Source: Desulfuromonadales bacterium (GTDB lineage Bacteria; Desulfobacterota; Desulfuromonadia; Desulfuromonadales; BM103). Taken from it: a stretch of DNA of 55,197 nucleotides. Location: contig JAMONP010000007.1 of NCBI GenBank assembly GCA_027065695.1, positions 1 through 55,197 of the forward strand, written 5' to 3'. The notes beneath the pieces were generated by a model. That model worked only from the letters and a program-made list of their open reading frames with translations, was not told the origin of the DNA and did no database searches. Position numbers and translations under genes: made by a program. Each line of letters opens with the position of its first letter. The first letter of the stretch is position 1. This document shows positions 1-9,333 of the stretch, in pieces.

Positions 1-10
1 TGGCACACTG

Positions 11-63
11 GGGTGGGGGACGTGGGGGTGGGGGACGTTGTTTGGGGTGGGGGACGTTGTTTG
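11..63. repeat. G-rich direct repeat, three copies
   Basis: The 13-mer GGGTGGGGGACGT begins at 11, 26 and 45. The second and third copies extend to a 19-mer ending in TGTTTG and abut each other. One strand is almost pure G/T apart from the ACG. The array touches the window edge, so more copies may lie outside. Its function is unknown; it could be the edge of a mobile-element-linked repeat, but no transposase is visible. Confidence 0.8.
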
Positions 64-609
64 TTTGTTGAATATAATGCCGATGGCGTTATGATATTTA
101 ACAATAAATACATCTACTTGCCGATCATTATTGCAAGCAATGCTCACTGCCGCAACACTACTCTTCTCAACCAGATATCCAACAAATATTGCAGGGGCGA
201 AGCAAGGCTTATCTGCTTCACCCGTTTCTTGACCGATCTGTTGACCGCTTTTTACAGCAATGTTGACAAGGGCAAAGCAGGTGGGGCGTTTGCTTTGCCC
301 CTACATGGGGCGGGCCTAGGGTCAGGCCTGCAAGACTGTAAGTTCTGTGTCTAAAGACATGTTCCAACTGGCAGTGATTGCGCATGTTGAAAAACCCCAA
401 GAGTATATAAGGTGCCCACTTTATCAGTAGTGTCAGGTTAGGTTTTTACACGGTTCTTCGACTGTTACCACCGATGAAGTTTGAACCCACCCACCAACGA
501 TAAACGAACAGCCTCTTCCAAAATGAAATGAGTCTGAATAGGCATCTCTGATGTTGCCATTCTTCAGTCTTTATGCTATTTTTCAGGGCTAATCGCATAA
601 GGAAATGGC
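64..609. other. Non-coding region upstream of trpE
   Basis: I see no convincing gene here. A 113-codon open frame at 13-354 starts inside the G-rich repeat and resembles nothing I know. The stretch holds the hairpin at 270-300 and AT-richer sequence towards trpE. There is no run of Trp codons that would suggest a leader-peptide attenuator, and I could not make out a T-box. The trp promoter presumably lies here, but no hexamer pair stands out. Confidence 0.6.
270..300. repeat. 10-bp stem inverted repeat
   Basis: GGGCAAAGCA (270-279) is exactly complementary to TGCTTTGCCC (291-300), with an 11-base G-rich loop. There is no T-run after it, so it is not a typical terminator. It may be a REP-like palindrome or a remnant of a repeat element upstream of the trp operon. 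Confidence 0.6.
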
Positions 610-2091
610 ATGTATTCTCCCTCTAGTGACGAGTTTCTAAAGCTGACCCACCAAGGTAATCTTATTCCAGTCTATCGGGAAATTCTCGCAGATATGGAAA
701 CCCCTGTTTCGGCCTTCTGCAAGATTGATGATCGGCAAAGTGCATTCCTTCTGGAAAGTATTGCTGGCGGTGAAAAATGGGCACGCTATTCCTTCCTCGG
801 GGTTGGTTCCGGACGCGCTTTCAGAAGCCGTGGTGATCAGTTTGAGATCTTGGAGAATGGAAAACCGATTGAATCCGGCGCAACAGATGATCCTCTGGCT
901 GAATTGAAGAAGTTTCTGTCACCTTATCAGCCAGTAGCTTTGCCGGAATTACCGCGTTTTTTCGGTGGCGCGGTCGGTTATCTCGGCTACGACATGGTTC
1001 GTCACATTGAGGAACTTCCTGATCTTAATAACGCGGAAATTGGCGCTTATGACAGTTGGTTTCTGATCACGGAAACACTGTTGATATTTGATAACATGGA
1101 ACAGAAGATCAAGGTCCTAAGTAATGTCCACTTACGAGATGGTGATGATCCAACAACCTTGTACAATGAGGCCATTGAACGTATTGAGAATATGGTTGCA
1201 CTGTTGCGCACACCTTTACTCGCGCGTTCAGTTAAGGCAGAAACTCTGACAACAGAGGAGCTGCAATCAAACTTCAGCCGTTCTGATTTTGAATCGGCCG
1301 TTGAGCGCTGTAAGGATTATGTGCGCTCCGGTGACGTTATCCAGGTGGTCCTCTCGCAAAGATTTTCCGGCGATCTCGATGCAGATCCTTTCGATGTCTA
1401 TCGTGCTTTGCGAACGATCAATCCCTCACCTTACATGTTTTATCTGCAGTTTAACGAGACCCGTGTCATTGGTGCCTCACCTGAAGTGCTGGTCCGCAAA
1501 GAAGGAGACCACGTTGAAGTTCGTCCGATTGCCGGAACTCGGCCGCGTGGAGCAACTCTCGATGAAGATCAGCGTCTCGAAGAGGAGTTGCTCGCGGATC
1601 CCAAAGAACTGGCAGAACATATTATGCTGGTTGATCTCGGTCGCAATGATCTCGGCCGGGTTTGTGCCACCGGTTCTGTACAGGTTGATGAATTGATGGT
1701 GATTGAGCGATACTCGCATGTCATGCACATCGTCTCCAACGTCAGTGGTCGTCTCCTTCCAGAGTATGACGCACTGGATCTCTTTGCCGCGACCTTTCCG
1801 GCAGGAACTTTAAGTGGCGCACCGAAAATACGTGCCATGGAAATCATTGAGGAACTTGAACCAGTGCGCCGCGAAATCTATGGTGGCGCTGTCGGCTATA
1901 TCTCTTTCGATGGCAATATGGACCTGGCAATTGCCATCAGGACTCTGGTGACTTATAAGAATCAGGTTTACCTTCAAGCCGGTGCCGGCATTGTCGCCGA
2001 TTCAGACCCGGCCGCCGAATACGAGGAAACCATCAATAAAGCGAAAGGTGTCAAGCTTGCTATCGAGCTTGCACGCCGGGGGTTAGATTGA
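610..2091 (+). CDS. trpE: Anthranilate synthase component I
   Basis: TrpE converts chorismate and ammonia (from TrpG glutaminase) to anthranilate, the first committed step of tryptophan synthesis. The 493 residues match the usual length. The LLES motif at residues 47-50 resembles the element that binds feedback tryptophan in enteric TrpE. Chorismate-binding motifs follow: NPSPYMF, GASPEVLV, RPIAGTRPRG, and FPAGTLSGAPK near the C-terminus. The ATG at 610 follows an AAGGA ribosome-binding site. trpG begins 21 bp downstream, consistent with co-expression of the two subunits. The intact LLES and NPSPYM elements suggest the enzyme is tryptophan-inhibited. The identification is secure; the regulation is inferred from motifs. 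Confidence 0.97.
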   Translation: MYSPSSDEFLKLTHQGNLIPVYREILADMETPVSAFCKIDDRQSAFLLESIAGGEKWARYSFLGVGSGRAFRSRGDQFEILENGKPIESGATDDPLAELKKFLSPYQPVALPELPRFFGGAVGYLGYDMVRHIEELPDLNNAEIGAYDSWFLITETLLIFDNMEQKIKVLSNVHLRDGDDPTTLYNEAIERIENMVALLRTPLLARSVKAETLTTEELQSNFSRSDFESAVERCKDYVRSGDVIQVVLSQRFSGDLDADPFDVYRALRTINPSPYMFYLQFNETRVIGASPEVLVRKEGDHVEVRPIAGTRPRGATLDEDQRLEEELLADPKELAEHIMLVDLGRNDLGRVCATGSVQVDELMVIERYSHVMHIVSNVSGRLLPEYDALDLFAATFPAGTLSGAPKIRAMEIIEELEPVRREIYGGAVGYISFDGNMDLAIAIRTLVTYKNQVYLQAGAGIVADSDPAAEYEETINKAKGVKLAIELARRGLD

Positions 2092-2112
2092 GATACTGGG
2101 GGCTGGGCTGAG

Positions 2113-2682
2113 ATGCTGTTGATGATTGACAATTACGATTCGTTTACCTACAACCTGGTGCAATACCTGCGCGAGTTAGGTGAAGAGGTCGTCGTTTATC
2201 GCAATGACAAGATTACTTTAGCTGAGATAGAAAAGCTTCAACCTGAGCGTTTGGTTGTTTCTCCCGGGCCATGTACGCCGGATGAAGCTGGTATTTCGGT
2301 GTCGGCTGTTAAACACTTTGCCGGACAACTGCCAATTCTGGGTGTCTGTCTCGGTCATCAGTCAATCGGCCAGGCTTTTGGGGGCCGGGTTGTCCGTGCT
2401 GATCGCTTGATGCATGGTAAGACCAGCCCTGTTTTTCATGACGGGCGTGAACTCTTTGTTGGCCTCCCAGATCCTTTTGCTGCAACTCGTTACCACTCCC
2501 TGTTGCTCGAACGGTCTTCTCTGCCTGAATGTCTTGAGTTGACAGCGTGGACAGCGGAAGGTGAGATCATGGGGATGCGTCATCGTGAGTTACCTGTTTG
2601 GGGAGTACAGTTCCATCCGGAGTCGATCCTGACTCTGGCCGGAATGGATATCTTGAAAAACTTTATGGAGATGACTTCTTGA
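2113..2682 (+). CDS. trpG: Anthranilate synthase glutamine amidotransferase (component II)
   Basis: TrpG hydrolyses glutamine and channels ammonia to TrpE. This is a 189-residue class I amidotransferase with nothing fused to it. It has the N-terminal DNYDSFTYN motif, the nucleophile elbow GVCLGHQ with Cys79, and the catalytic pair His168 and Glu170 in VQFHPES. In many bacteria the same protein doubles as PabA for folate synthesis. No pabB-like gene is seen in this window, so that dual use cannot be judged. The ATG at 2113 lies 21 bp after trpE. The following spacer holds a GGGACGCG-type repeat before trpD. Confidence 0.96.
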   Translation: MLLMIDNYDSFTYNLVQYLRELGEEVVVYRNDKITLAEIEKLQPERLVVSPGPCTPDEAGISVSAVKHFAGQLPILGVCLGHQSIGQAFGGRVVRADRLMHGKTSPVFHDGRELFVGLPDPFAATRYHSLLLERSSLPECLELTAWTAEGEIMGMRHRELPVWGVQFHPESILTLAGMDILKNFMEMTS

Positions 2683-2684
2683 CC

Positions 2685-2718
2685 GGGACGCGAAGCGCGG
2701 GACGAGGGACGCGAAAAC
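2685..2718. repeat. GGGACGCG-type short-period spacer repeat (copy 1)
   Basis: The trpG-trpD spacer consists of loosely iterated GGGACG units (GGGACGCGAAGCGCGGGACG and onward). A related stretch sits at 7983-8017 after trpB. They share the 12-mer CGCGGGACGAGG. This looks like an intergenic repeat family of unknown function. Confidence 0.6.
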
Positions 2719-2749
2719 TACAAGTCACAATCTGTTCCTGGAGGGAAAA

Positions 2750-3799
2750 GTGATTAGAGCAGCAATTGGCAAAATTGTTCTTCAGCAGAATCTTGTTGAA
2801 GCCGAGATGATCGAGGTTATGAACCAGATTATGGGTGGTGAGGCGACTCCGGCTCAGGTCGGGGCGTTCATAACGGCCTTGCGTATGAAGGGTGAGACTA
2901 TCGAAGAAATCACTGGCGCGGCTCGAGTAATGCGTGCCCATGCTACGCCAATTCGGGTGGGCAAGGCGATTGATATCGATCGTGAAGAAATCAACCTTGA
3001 TCGGGAAACCATTTTGGATACCTGCGGCACGGGTGGTAGTGGCACGAAAAGTTTCAATATCTCTACTACGGTTGCTTTTGTGGTGTCTGCCTGTGGCATT
3101 AAAGTTGCTAAACATGGCAATCGCAGTATTTCGTCAGCTTGTGGCAGCGCCGATGTACTGGAGGAGTTGGGTGTGAACCTGAATGTGACTCCGCAGCAGG
3201 TTGAGTCCTGCATTAACGAAATCGGTATCGGTTTTCTCTTTGCGCCAGCTTTGCATGGTGCCATGAAGCGTGCGATCGGCCCGCGCCGGGAGATTGGTAT
3301 TCGGACGATTTTTAATATACTGGGTCCATTGACCAACCCCGCCGGAGCTGATCGACAGGTACTCGGTGTCTATGATGAGAAGCTAGTTGAAGTTCTGGCC
3401 AGAGTTCTGGTTAAGTTAGGTTGCCAGCGTGGTTTTGTTGTTCACGGTATGGACGGTATGGACGAGGTGACGCTGACTGGTCCGACGCGTATCGCTGAGA
3501 TTTGCGACGGGGCGGTGTCTCTGTCGACAATTGAACCGGAAGATTTCGGTTTGCGTCGATGCACCCTTGCCGACCTTCAAGGTGGAGATGCCTCCGCGAA
3601 CGCTGCGATTGTCAGGGATATTCTGGAGGGTAATCCCGGACCTAAGCGGGAGGTTGTCTTATTGAATGCTGCCTATGCAATCCTTGCTGCCGGGTTGGCC
3701 GAGGATGTTGAGTCGGGGCTTGAAAAAGCTCGGGCTATGATCGATGACGGTCTGGCCATGGATAAACTGGAAAAGTTGGTTGCCTTGACGAATGCTTGA
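2750..3799 (+). CDS. trpD: Anthranilate phosphoribosyltransferase
   Basis: TrpD joins anthranilate to PRPP to make phosphoribosylanthranilate. The 349 residues are full length. The PRPP-binding loop [10 protein letters not shown] occupies residues 90-99 and KHGNR residues 121-125; [10 protein letters not shown] and the NPAGA segment follow. The start is GTG at 2750, preceded by a clear GGAGGG ribosome-binding site a few bases upstream. The gene is separate from trpG, unlike the trpG-trpD fusion of enterics. It is followed by a 158-bp spacer holding a dispersed palindromic repeat, so transcripts reaching trpC must cross that structure. Confidence 0.96.
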   Translation: MIRAAIGKIVLQQNLVEAEMIEVMNQIMGGEATPAQVGAFITALRMKGETIEEITGAARVMRAHATPIRVGKAIDIDREEINLDRETILDTCGTGGSGTKSFNISTTVAFVVSACGIKVAKHGNRSISSACGSADVLEELGVNLNVTPQQVESCINEIGIGFLFAPALHGAMKRAIGPRREIGIRTIFNILGPLTNPAGADRQVLGVYDEKLVEVLARVLVKLGCQRGFVVHGMDGMDEVTLTGPTRIAEICDGAVSLSTIEPEDFGLRRCTLADLQGGDASANAAIVRDILEGNPGPKREVVLLNAAYAILAAGLAEDVESGLEKARAMIDDGLAMDKLEKLVALTNA

Positions 3800-3843
3800 G
3801 TGTGCACAGCTTGCATTATCATTACTAACTCAAGCAATTAACT

Positions 3844-3938
3844 AACGCGAAGACGCAGAGAGTAATAATTGTAATAGAGACGTTTTTCTGAGATTTAAGA
3901 GCTTTTCCTCTGCGTTCTTAGCGCCTCTGCGTTAAAAC
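3844..3938. repeat. Dispersed ~95-bp palindromic intergenic repeat (copy 1)
   Basis: This element begins AACGCGAAGACGCAGAG and ends CTCTGCGTT...CTCTGCGTT, so its ends are imperfect inverted repeats. The reverse complement of 46546-46644 matches it along almost its whole length, including the core TGAGATTTAA and CTTTTCCTCTGCGTT. It lies between trpD and trpC with no coding capacity. It is probably a MITE-like or REP-like repeat. Confidence 0.8.
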
Positions 3939-3957
3939 TTTTTTGGGTTGTTATTTT

Positions 3958-4752
3958 ATGATTCTCAATAAGATTGCCGAACATAAACGTCAGGAAGTCG
4001 CCATGGCCAGGAACCGCCGCTCTCTCGCTTCCTTACAGAGTGGCGTTGCCGAACTTGAAGATCAGCCGAGAGGTTTTCTGCGGGCTCTGCGCACAACGAC
4101 CGGCTCGGGCTGGACGGCTGTGATTGCAGAAATCAAGAAAGGATCTCCCAGTAAAGGAGTGATTCGAGAAAATTTCGACCCTCTGGAGATTGCAGAAACT
4201 TACCTGGATAATGGTGCCACCTGTCTGTCGGTGTTGACCGACGAACACTTTTTCATGGGGCATTTGTCGTACCTCGGTAAGATTCGTGAAGTAGTCAGTC
4301 TGCCATTGCTGCGTAAGGATTTTATCTGTGATCCTTACCAGATTTACGAAGCACGGGTTGCCGGTGCCGACGCTATACTGTTGATTGCTGCCATGCTTGA
4401 TGCCGGGCAACTGGCAGAGTACAATGCCTTGGCTGGAGAGCTTCATCTCGATGTGCTTCTGGAAGTACACGATGAGTCGGAATTGGAGCTGGCTCTGACC
4501 ACGGATTGTGAACTGATTGGCATCAATAATCGCAACCTGCAGACCTTCGAGACTGATCTGGCGACAACAGAACGATTACTGCCATTGATTCCTGCTGGTC
4601 ATTTTGTCGTTGCTGAGAGTGGCATTGCCTGTCGCACTGATGTTCTGCGTTTGCAGCAAGCCGGTGCCAGAGGCTTCCTGGTCGGCGAGTCACTGATGCG
4701 TGCAGACGATATCGGCACCAAACTGCGCGAACTGCAGGGTGAGAGCAACTGA
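3958..4752 (+). CDS. trpC: Indole-3-glycerol phosphate synthase
   Basis: TrpC closes the ring of CdRP to give indole-3-glycerol phosphate. It is a TIM barrel with the family motifs IAEIKKGSPSKG (Glu58, Lys60), LTDEHFFMG, LLRKDF (catalytic lysine), GINNRNL and VAESGI. I chose ATG 3958 (264 residues, starting MILNKIAEHKRQEV), which fits the family N-terminus. An in-frame TTG at 3943 would add five atypical residues. The ribosome-binding site is weak. It is a single-function protein, not fused to TrpF as in E. coli. Confidence 0.95.
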   Translation: MILNKIAEHKRQEVAMARNRRSLASLQSGVAELEDQPRGFLRALRTTTGSGWTAVIAEIKKGSPSKGVIRENFDPLEIAETYLDNGATCLSVLTDEHFFMGHLSYLGKIREVVSLPLLRKDFICDPYQIYEARVAGADAILLIAAMLDAGQLAEYNALAGELHLDVLLEVHDESELELALTTDCELIGINNRNLQTFETDLATTERLLPLIPAGHFVVAESGIACRTDVLRLQQAGARGFLVGESLMRADDIGTKLRELQGESN

Positions 4753-4795
4753 CAAGTTACTTTATAAATAAAAACGAATCCCCAGGAGATGTTTT

Positions 4796-6148
4796 ATGCA
4801 GACTAAAATTCTTCTCAGCGAAGACCAGATTCCCAGACAATGGTACAATATCATCCCGGATATGCCTGGGCAGATGTTCCCGGTTATTCACCCTGTAACC
4901 TTGCAGCCAGTAACCCCGGATGATCTTCTGCCCCTGTTTCCCATGGGCCTCATTGAGCAGGAAGTTTCTCAGGAGCGCTGGATTGACATTCCAGAGGCGG
5001 TGTTGGATATCTATAAACAGTGGCGGCCATCTCCCCTGTTTCGTGCCCAAAAGCTGGAAAAAGCTCTCGGAACTCCGGCGAAGATTTATTACAAATATGA
5101 AGGTGTCTCTCCGGCCGGTTCTCATAAACTGAATACTGCAATACCACAGGCCTACTACAACAAAATTGCCGGGACCAAGCGGATTGCATCGGAGACCGGT
5201 GCCGGGCAATGGGGGGCATCGATAGCCCTGGCTTGTCAATACTTTGGTCTGGAGTGTACGATTTATATGGTCAAGGTTTCTTATGGTCAGAAACCTTACC
5301 GTAAAAGCATGATGCAATTGTGGAATGCAGAGGTATTCCCTTCGCCATCAGATCGCACCAATGCCGGTCGAGCGATCCTCGCCAATGATCCCGATAATCA
5401 GGGTTCCTTGGGAATTGCCATCAGCGAAGCGGTGGAAGATGCGGTGACCCATGAGGATACCCGTTACTCTCTCGGCAGCGTGCTCAATCACGTCTGCTTG
5501 CATCAGACTGTTATCGGCCTCGAAGCCAAGGAGCAGCTCAAGATAGCTGGTGACTACCCGGATGTGGTTATAGGTTGCCATGGCGGCGGCTCCAACTTCG
5601 CCGGTCTTGCTTTTCCCTTCGTTTCTGACAAGGCAAAGGGCAAGGATGTCCGTCTTCAGGCGGTGGAACCAGCCAGCTGTCCGACCCTGACCAAGGGTGT
5701 TTATGCTTTTGATTACGGTGATACGGCAAAGATGGCTCCGATTTCCAAGATGTACACTCTCGGTCACGATTTCATGCCGCCTGGCATTCACGCCGGAGGC
5801 CTGCGCTACCACGGCGCCTCTCCACTGGTGTCACAACTGGTACATGAAGGGGTTGTTGAGACCAAAGCTGTTCCGCAGATTGCCAGTTTCGAAGCCGCCG
5901 TACTCTTTGCCCGTACCGAAGCAATTATTCCGGCACCCGAATCGTCTCATGCTATCCGCGGTGCAATTGATGAGGCTCTGTTGGCTAAAGAAGAAGGTAA
6001 AGAGAAAGTTATTCTCTTCAATCTCTCTGGCCATGGCCACGTTGATATGGCGGCTTACGATGCCTACTTCAATAATGAGTTGCAGGACTACGAATATCCG
6101 GAAGCGGCAATTACCGAATCGCTGTCGCATTTGCCCAAGGTTGATTAA
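4796..6148 (+). CDS. trpB2: Tryptophan synthase beta-like protein, TrpB2 type
   Basis: This PLP enzyme condenses indole with serine. The 450 residues and the long N-terminal extension (about residues 1-75) are characteristic of the TrpB2 group rather than classical TrpB. The PLP lysine is Lys111 in SPAGSHKLN, followed by ETGAGQWG and the glycine-rich phosphate loop [10 protein letters not shown] good GGAG ribosome-binding site precedes ATG 4796. TrpB2 proteins generally lack the residues for tight TrpA contact and are thought to use free indole or a different partner. Here it sits in the same operon as a classical trpB (6782-7978), between trpC and trpF, so the two paralogues are probably co-expressed. 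Their division of labour is not visible in sequence. Confidence 0.93.
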   Translation: MQTKILLSEDQIPRQWYNIIPDMPGQMFPVIHPVTLQPVTPDDLLPLFPMGLIEQEVSQERWIDIPEAVLDIYKQWRPSPLFRAQKLEKALGTPAKIYYKYEGVSPAGSHKLNTAIPQAYYNKIAGTKRIASETGAGQWGASIALACQYFGLECTIYMVKVSYGQKPYRKSMMQLWNAEVFPSPSDRTNAGRAILANDPDNQGSLGIAISEAVEDAVTHEDTRYSLGSVLNHVCLHQTVIGLEAKEQLKIAGDYPDVVIGCHGGGSNFAGLAFPFVSDKAKGKDVRLQAVEPASCPTLTKGVYAFDYGDTAKMAPISKMYTLGHDFMPPGIHAGGLRYHGASPLVSQLVHEGVVETKAVPQIASFEAAVLFARTEAIIPAPESSHAIRGAIDEALLAKEEGKEKVILFNLSGHGHVDMAAYDAYFNNELQDYEYPEAAITESLSHLPKVD

Positions 6149-6151
6149 CTG

Positions 6152-6781
6152 ATGGCAGGCACTGTTGTGCCGCGGGTGAAAATCTGCGGCATCACTAATA
6201 GAGAAGATGCTCGTCACGCATCCGCGTGTGGCGCGGATGCCCTTGGTTTTGTCTTTTACCCTGGCAGTCCCCGTTTTGTTAACCAGGATCTGGCCAGGAG
6301 GATTATTGCTGATCTGCCTCCTCTGGTGACCACAGTTGGTCTGTTTGTTAACGAACCTCCGGCTCGCATCCGCGAGGTAGTCGAATTTTGTGGGTTGGAC
6401 ACAGTGCAATTACATGGTGATGAAGAACCGGACCAGTGCAGCTATCCTCCCTGTCGGGTGATCAAGGCTTTGCGTCTGAGAGAGCAGATGGAAAGCTCTG
6501 TATTCGCTTCCTATCGTGTTTCTGCTCTGTTGCTTGATGCCTATGTCGCCGATCAGTTCGGCGGTACTGGCCAACAATGTAATTGGCAGCAGGCAGCTCT
6601 TGTTGCCAGGCAGCAGCGAGTTATTCTGGCTGGCGGGCTCAATCTGGAGAATGTCGCCGATGCTGTGCGCCAGGTTCGTCCCTATGGTGTTGATGTCTCC
6701 AGCGGGGTCGAAGAGAAACCAGGGAAGAAAGACCCTGAAAAGGTAGCGCAATTTATCCGTATGGCCAAGGAGGCCCTTTAA
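6152..6781 (+). CDS. trpF: Phosphoribosylanthranilate isomerase
   Basis: TrpF performs the Amadori rearrangement of phosphoribosylanthranilate to CdRP. The 209 residues form a short TIM barrel. KICGIT at 10-15 contains the general base Cys12. LLLDAY carries the expected general-acid aspartate, LAGGLN is a phosphate loop, and DVSSGVE is the C-terminal family signature. It begins 3 bp after the trpB2 stop, and its own TAA stop abuts the ATG of trpB with no spacer, which argues for tight translational coupling. Confidence 0.95.
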   Translation: MAGTVVPRVKICGITNREDARHASACGADALGFVFYPGSPRFVNQDLARRIIADLPPLVTTVGLFVNEPPARIREVVEFCGLDTVQLHGDEEPDQCSYPPCRVIKALRLREQMESSVFASYRVSALLLDAYVADQFGGTGQQCNWQQAALVARQQRVILAGGLNLENVADAVRQVRPYGVDVSSGVEEKPGKKDPEKVAQFIRMAKEAL

Positions 6782-7978
6782 ATGAGTTACCAACAGCCTG
6801 ATGCTCGAGGACATTTCGGCCAGTTTGGCGGTCGCTATGTTGCTGAAACTCTAATGCCGGCTCTGCTGGAGTTGGAGGAGAGCTACAAGCAATGCCAGAC
6901 TGATCCCTCATTCCAGTCTGAGTTTGATGCTTATCTCAAGGATTATGTCGGTCGGCCGAGTCCACTCTATTTTGCCAAGAGGCTCACTGAGCACCTCGGT
7001 GGTGCCAAAATATATCTTAAACGTGAAGACCTGAATCATACCGGTGCCCATAAGGTCAATAATACGGTCGGACAGATCCTGTTGGCCCGTCGTATGGGCA
7101 AGCGTAAGGTGATTGCCGAAACCGGAGCCGGGCAGCATGGTGTTGCGACCGCGACTGTTGCGGCACTCTTTGGTATGGAATGTGATGTTTTCATGGGCAC
7201 TGAGGATATCAAGCGTCAGGCTCTGAATGTCTTTCGCATGAAGTTGCTCGGTGCTTGTGTTCACGAGGTGGCCAGTGGTACGGCGACACTCAAGGATGCC
7301 ATGAATGAAGCCATGCGTTACTGGGTGACCCATGTCCGCGACACATTCTATGTGATTGGTACGGTCGCCGGGCCGCACCCATATCCGCAGATGGTTCGTG
7401 ATTTCCAGTCTATTATTGGCTGTGAAGCCAAACAACAGATTCGCGAAGCAGAAGGACGCCTGCCAGATGTGGCAGTAGCCTGTATTGGTGGTGGGTCGAA
7501 TGCCATGGGGCTTTTTTACCCATTTATTGATGATCACTCAGTACGTCTGGTGGGGGTCGAGGCCGCCGGTCTCGGTGTGGCGACAGGTAAGCATGCAGCC
7601 AGTATCTCCGCTGGCAGTGTCGGTGTTCTGCATGGCAACAAGACGTATCTTCTGCAGGACGAAGATGGCCAGATCAAGCATGCCCATTCGATTTCCGCAG
7701 GACTTGACTATCCTGGTGTTGGACCTGAACATGCCCTTCTTAACGATCTTGGCCGTGCCGAATATGTTTCGGTCACTGATGACGAGGCTTTGGCGGCTTT
7801 TCGGACGTTAACGGAGATGGAAGGAATTATCCCGGCTCTGGAAAGTGCTCATGCGATTGCCCACCTTTTCAAGCTTGCCCCGGAGCTGTCTCCAGAGCAA
7901 GTCCTCCTTGTTTGTCTTTCAGGTCGTGGAGACAAGGATATTCATACCGTTGCCGAAGCAATGGGTGTAGAACTTTAA
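6782..7978 (+). CDS. trpB: Tryptophan synthase beta subunit (TrpB1)
   Basis: Classical TrpB makes tryptophan from serine and indole channelled from TrpA. It has 398 residues. PLP is held by Lys91 in HTGAHKVNN, and the catalytic Glu is in [16 protein letters not shown] binds the PLP phosphate, and LSGRGDKD near the C-terminus is typical. It starts immediately after trpF. Its usual partner gene trpA is about 2.1 kb downstream (10082), separated by a helicase gene and a uracil-DNA glycosylase gene. A GGGACGCG-type repeat follows the stop codon. Confidence 0.97.
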   Translation: MSYQQPDARGHFGQFGGRYVAETLMPALLELEESYKQCQTDPSFQSEFDAYLKDYVGRPSPLYFAKRLTEHLGGAKIYLKREDLNHTGAHKVNNTVGQILLARRMGKRKVIAETGAGQHGVATATVAALFGMECDVFMGTEDIKRQALNVFRMKLLGACVHEVASGTATLKDAMNEAMRYWVTHVRDTFYVIGTVAGPHPYPQMVRDFQSIIGCEAKQQIREAEGRLPDVAVACIGGGSNAMGLFYPFIDDHSVRLVGVEAAGLGVATGKHAASISAGSVGVLHGNKTYLLQDEDGQIKHAHSISAGLDYPGVGPEHALLNDLGRAEYVSVTDDEALAAFRTLTEMEGIIPALESAHAIAHLFKLAPELSPEQVLLVCLSGRGDKDIHTVAEAMGVEL

Positions 7979-7982
7979 AAAC

Positions 7983-8017
7983 AGGAACGCGGGACGCAGG
8001 ACGCGGGACGAGGAAAG
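7983..8017. repeat. GGGACGCG-type short-period spacer repeat (copy 2)
   Basis: The spacer after trpB is built of GGACGC/GGGACG units and shares the 12-mer CGCGGGACGAGG with the trpG-trpD spacer at 2685-2718. Its final GAGGAAAG could double as a ribosome-binding site for a GTG at 8021. Confidence 0.6.
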
Positions 8018-8062
8018 AATGTGCTTTTCTCGCCCGGCATTACGCTAATCGCGGCATACTTG

Positions 8063-9322
8063 ATGAAATTCACTGAAATAGATCTCCCTTCAGAGGTCAT
8101 GCGCGGTCTTGAGCAGGTTGGTTTTGTTGATCTGACTCCTGTCCAGGAAGAATCAATCCCTTTGGCGTTGCAAGGACGTGATATTGCAGCACAGGCCCAG
8201 ACCGGAACGGGCAAAACAGCGGCGTTTCTTATTGCGCTCTTTACCCGGTTACTGAAACATAAAGCTGTATCGACGCAAGGGCCGAGGGCCCTGATCCTTG
8301 CTCCGACCAGAGAACTGGTCGTGCAAATCTGTGCCGATGCTAACGGCCTGGGTGCTTGCTGCCCTTTCAAGGTGCAAGCGATTTTCGGCGGCGTTGACTA
8401 CGAAAAGCAAAGGCGTGCCCTACAGGATGGTGTCGATATTATCGTCGCCACTCCCGGCCGACTGATCGACTATGCCAAGCAGAATGTTTTTACTCTGAAA
8501 CATGTTGAATCTCTGGTCATTGATGAGGCCGATCGGATGTTCGATATGGGATTTATCCGTGATCTGCGTTATATCCTGCGTAAGTTGCCGTCTTTTGAAA
8601 AACGCCAGACGATGCTCTTTTCCGCAACCCTGTCACAGCGTGTTATGGAACTGGCCTACGAGTTCATGAACATCGCCGAAAAAGTGCGTATCGAACCTGA
8701 ACAGGTGACGGCCGAACGGGTTGAGCAGATTGTCTACCATGTGTCCCGGCGGGAGAAGTTTCCTCTGCTGCTCGGCTTGCTCAAGAAAGAGGAGGCAGAG
8801 GTCAGGGTCCTGATTTTCATAAACACCAAGAGAGAAGGGGAGCACCTCTCCGGGCGTTTACGTATGAACGATTTCAAGGTGGCCATTCTGTCCGGTGATA
8901 TACCCCAGAAAAAGCGTCTGCGCATCCTCGAAGATTTCAAGGCTGGCAAACTGAACTTTCTGGTGGCCACTGATGTTGCTTCACGAGGTTTGCATATTGA
9001 CGGTGTGACGCACGTGATCAACTACGATCTGCCACAGGATGCCGAAGATTATGTTCATCGTATCGGCAGAACGGCCCGTGCGGGAGCAGGCGGCAAGGCA
9101 ATCAGTTTTGCCGATGAAGACCTGGCTTACTTCCTTCCTGACATTGAAGAGTATATTGGCCAGAAGATTCCGAGTACGGTTCCTTGCGATGAAGATCTCT
9201 GTTTGAATTACAAGCGTGGTGTGCAACACAAAAAATCGCCGGTGCCGGACAAAAAAAGAGCTGGCGGTAAGTCGCGGCCCCCACGACGACGGCGTCCCGG
9301 TGGCCATCCAAGGTCGAAGTAG
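8063..9322 (+). CDS. DEAD-box ATP-dependent RNA helicase, RhlB/RhlE-like
   Basis: This is a cytoplasmic RNA helicase predicted to unwind or remodel structured RNA using ATP. Motifs run in order: Q motif with TPVQEESIP, Walker A TGTGKT (47-52), PTRELV, TPGRLID, DEADRMFD, SAT, VATDVASRGLHI and HRIGRTARAG. A basic tail (RPPRRRRPGG) follows. ATG 8063 (MKFTEIDLP, 419 residues) matches the family N-terminus but has no good ribosome-binding site. The in-frame GTG at 8021 is preceded by GAGGA and would give 433 residues. The gene interrupts the trpB-trpA order; nothing in it suggests a role in tryptophan synthesis. Confidence 0.93.
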   Translation: MKFTEIDLPSEVMRGLEQVGFVDLTPVQEESIPLALQGRDIAAQAQTGTGKTAAFLIALFTRLLKHKAVSTQGPRALILAPTRELVVQICADANGLGACCPFKVQAIFGGVDYEKQRRALQDGVDIIVATPGRLIDYAKQNVFTLKHVESLVIDEADRMFDMGFIRDLRYILRKLPSFEKRQTMLFSATLSQRVMELAYEFMNIAEKVRIEPEQVTAERVEQIVYHVSRREKFPLLLGLLKKEEAEVRVLIFINTKREGEHLSGRLRMNDFKVAILSGDIPQKKRLRILEDFKAGKLNFLVATDVASRGLHIDGVTHVINYDLPQDAEDYVHRIGRTARAGAGGKAISFADEDLAYFLPDIEEYIGQKIPSTVPCDEDLCLNYKRGVQHKKSPVPDKKRAGGKSRPPRRRRPGGHPRSK

Positions 9323-9333
9323 GAATTAGTAAT

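Noticed and set aside
13-354. 113-codon open frame on the plus strand before trpE
   Set aside because: It starts inside the G-rich repeat, crosses the 270-300 hairpin, has no ribosome-binding site and resembles no protein I know.
360-609. Trp attenuator or T-box leader upstream of trpE
   Set aside because: No short frame with clustered Trp codons and no recognisable T-box bases were found.
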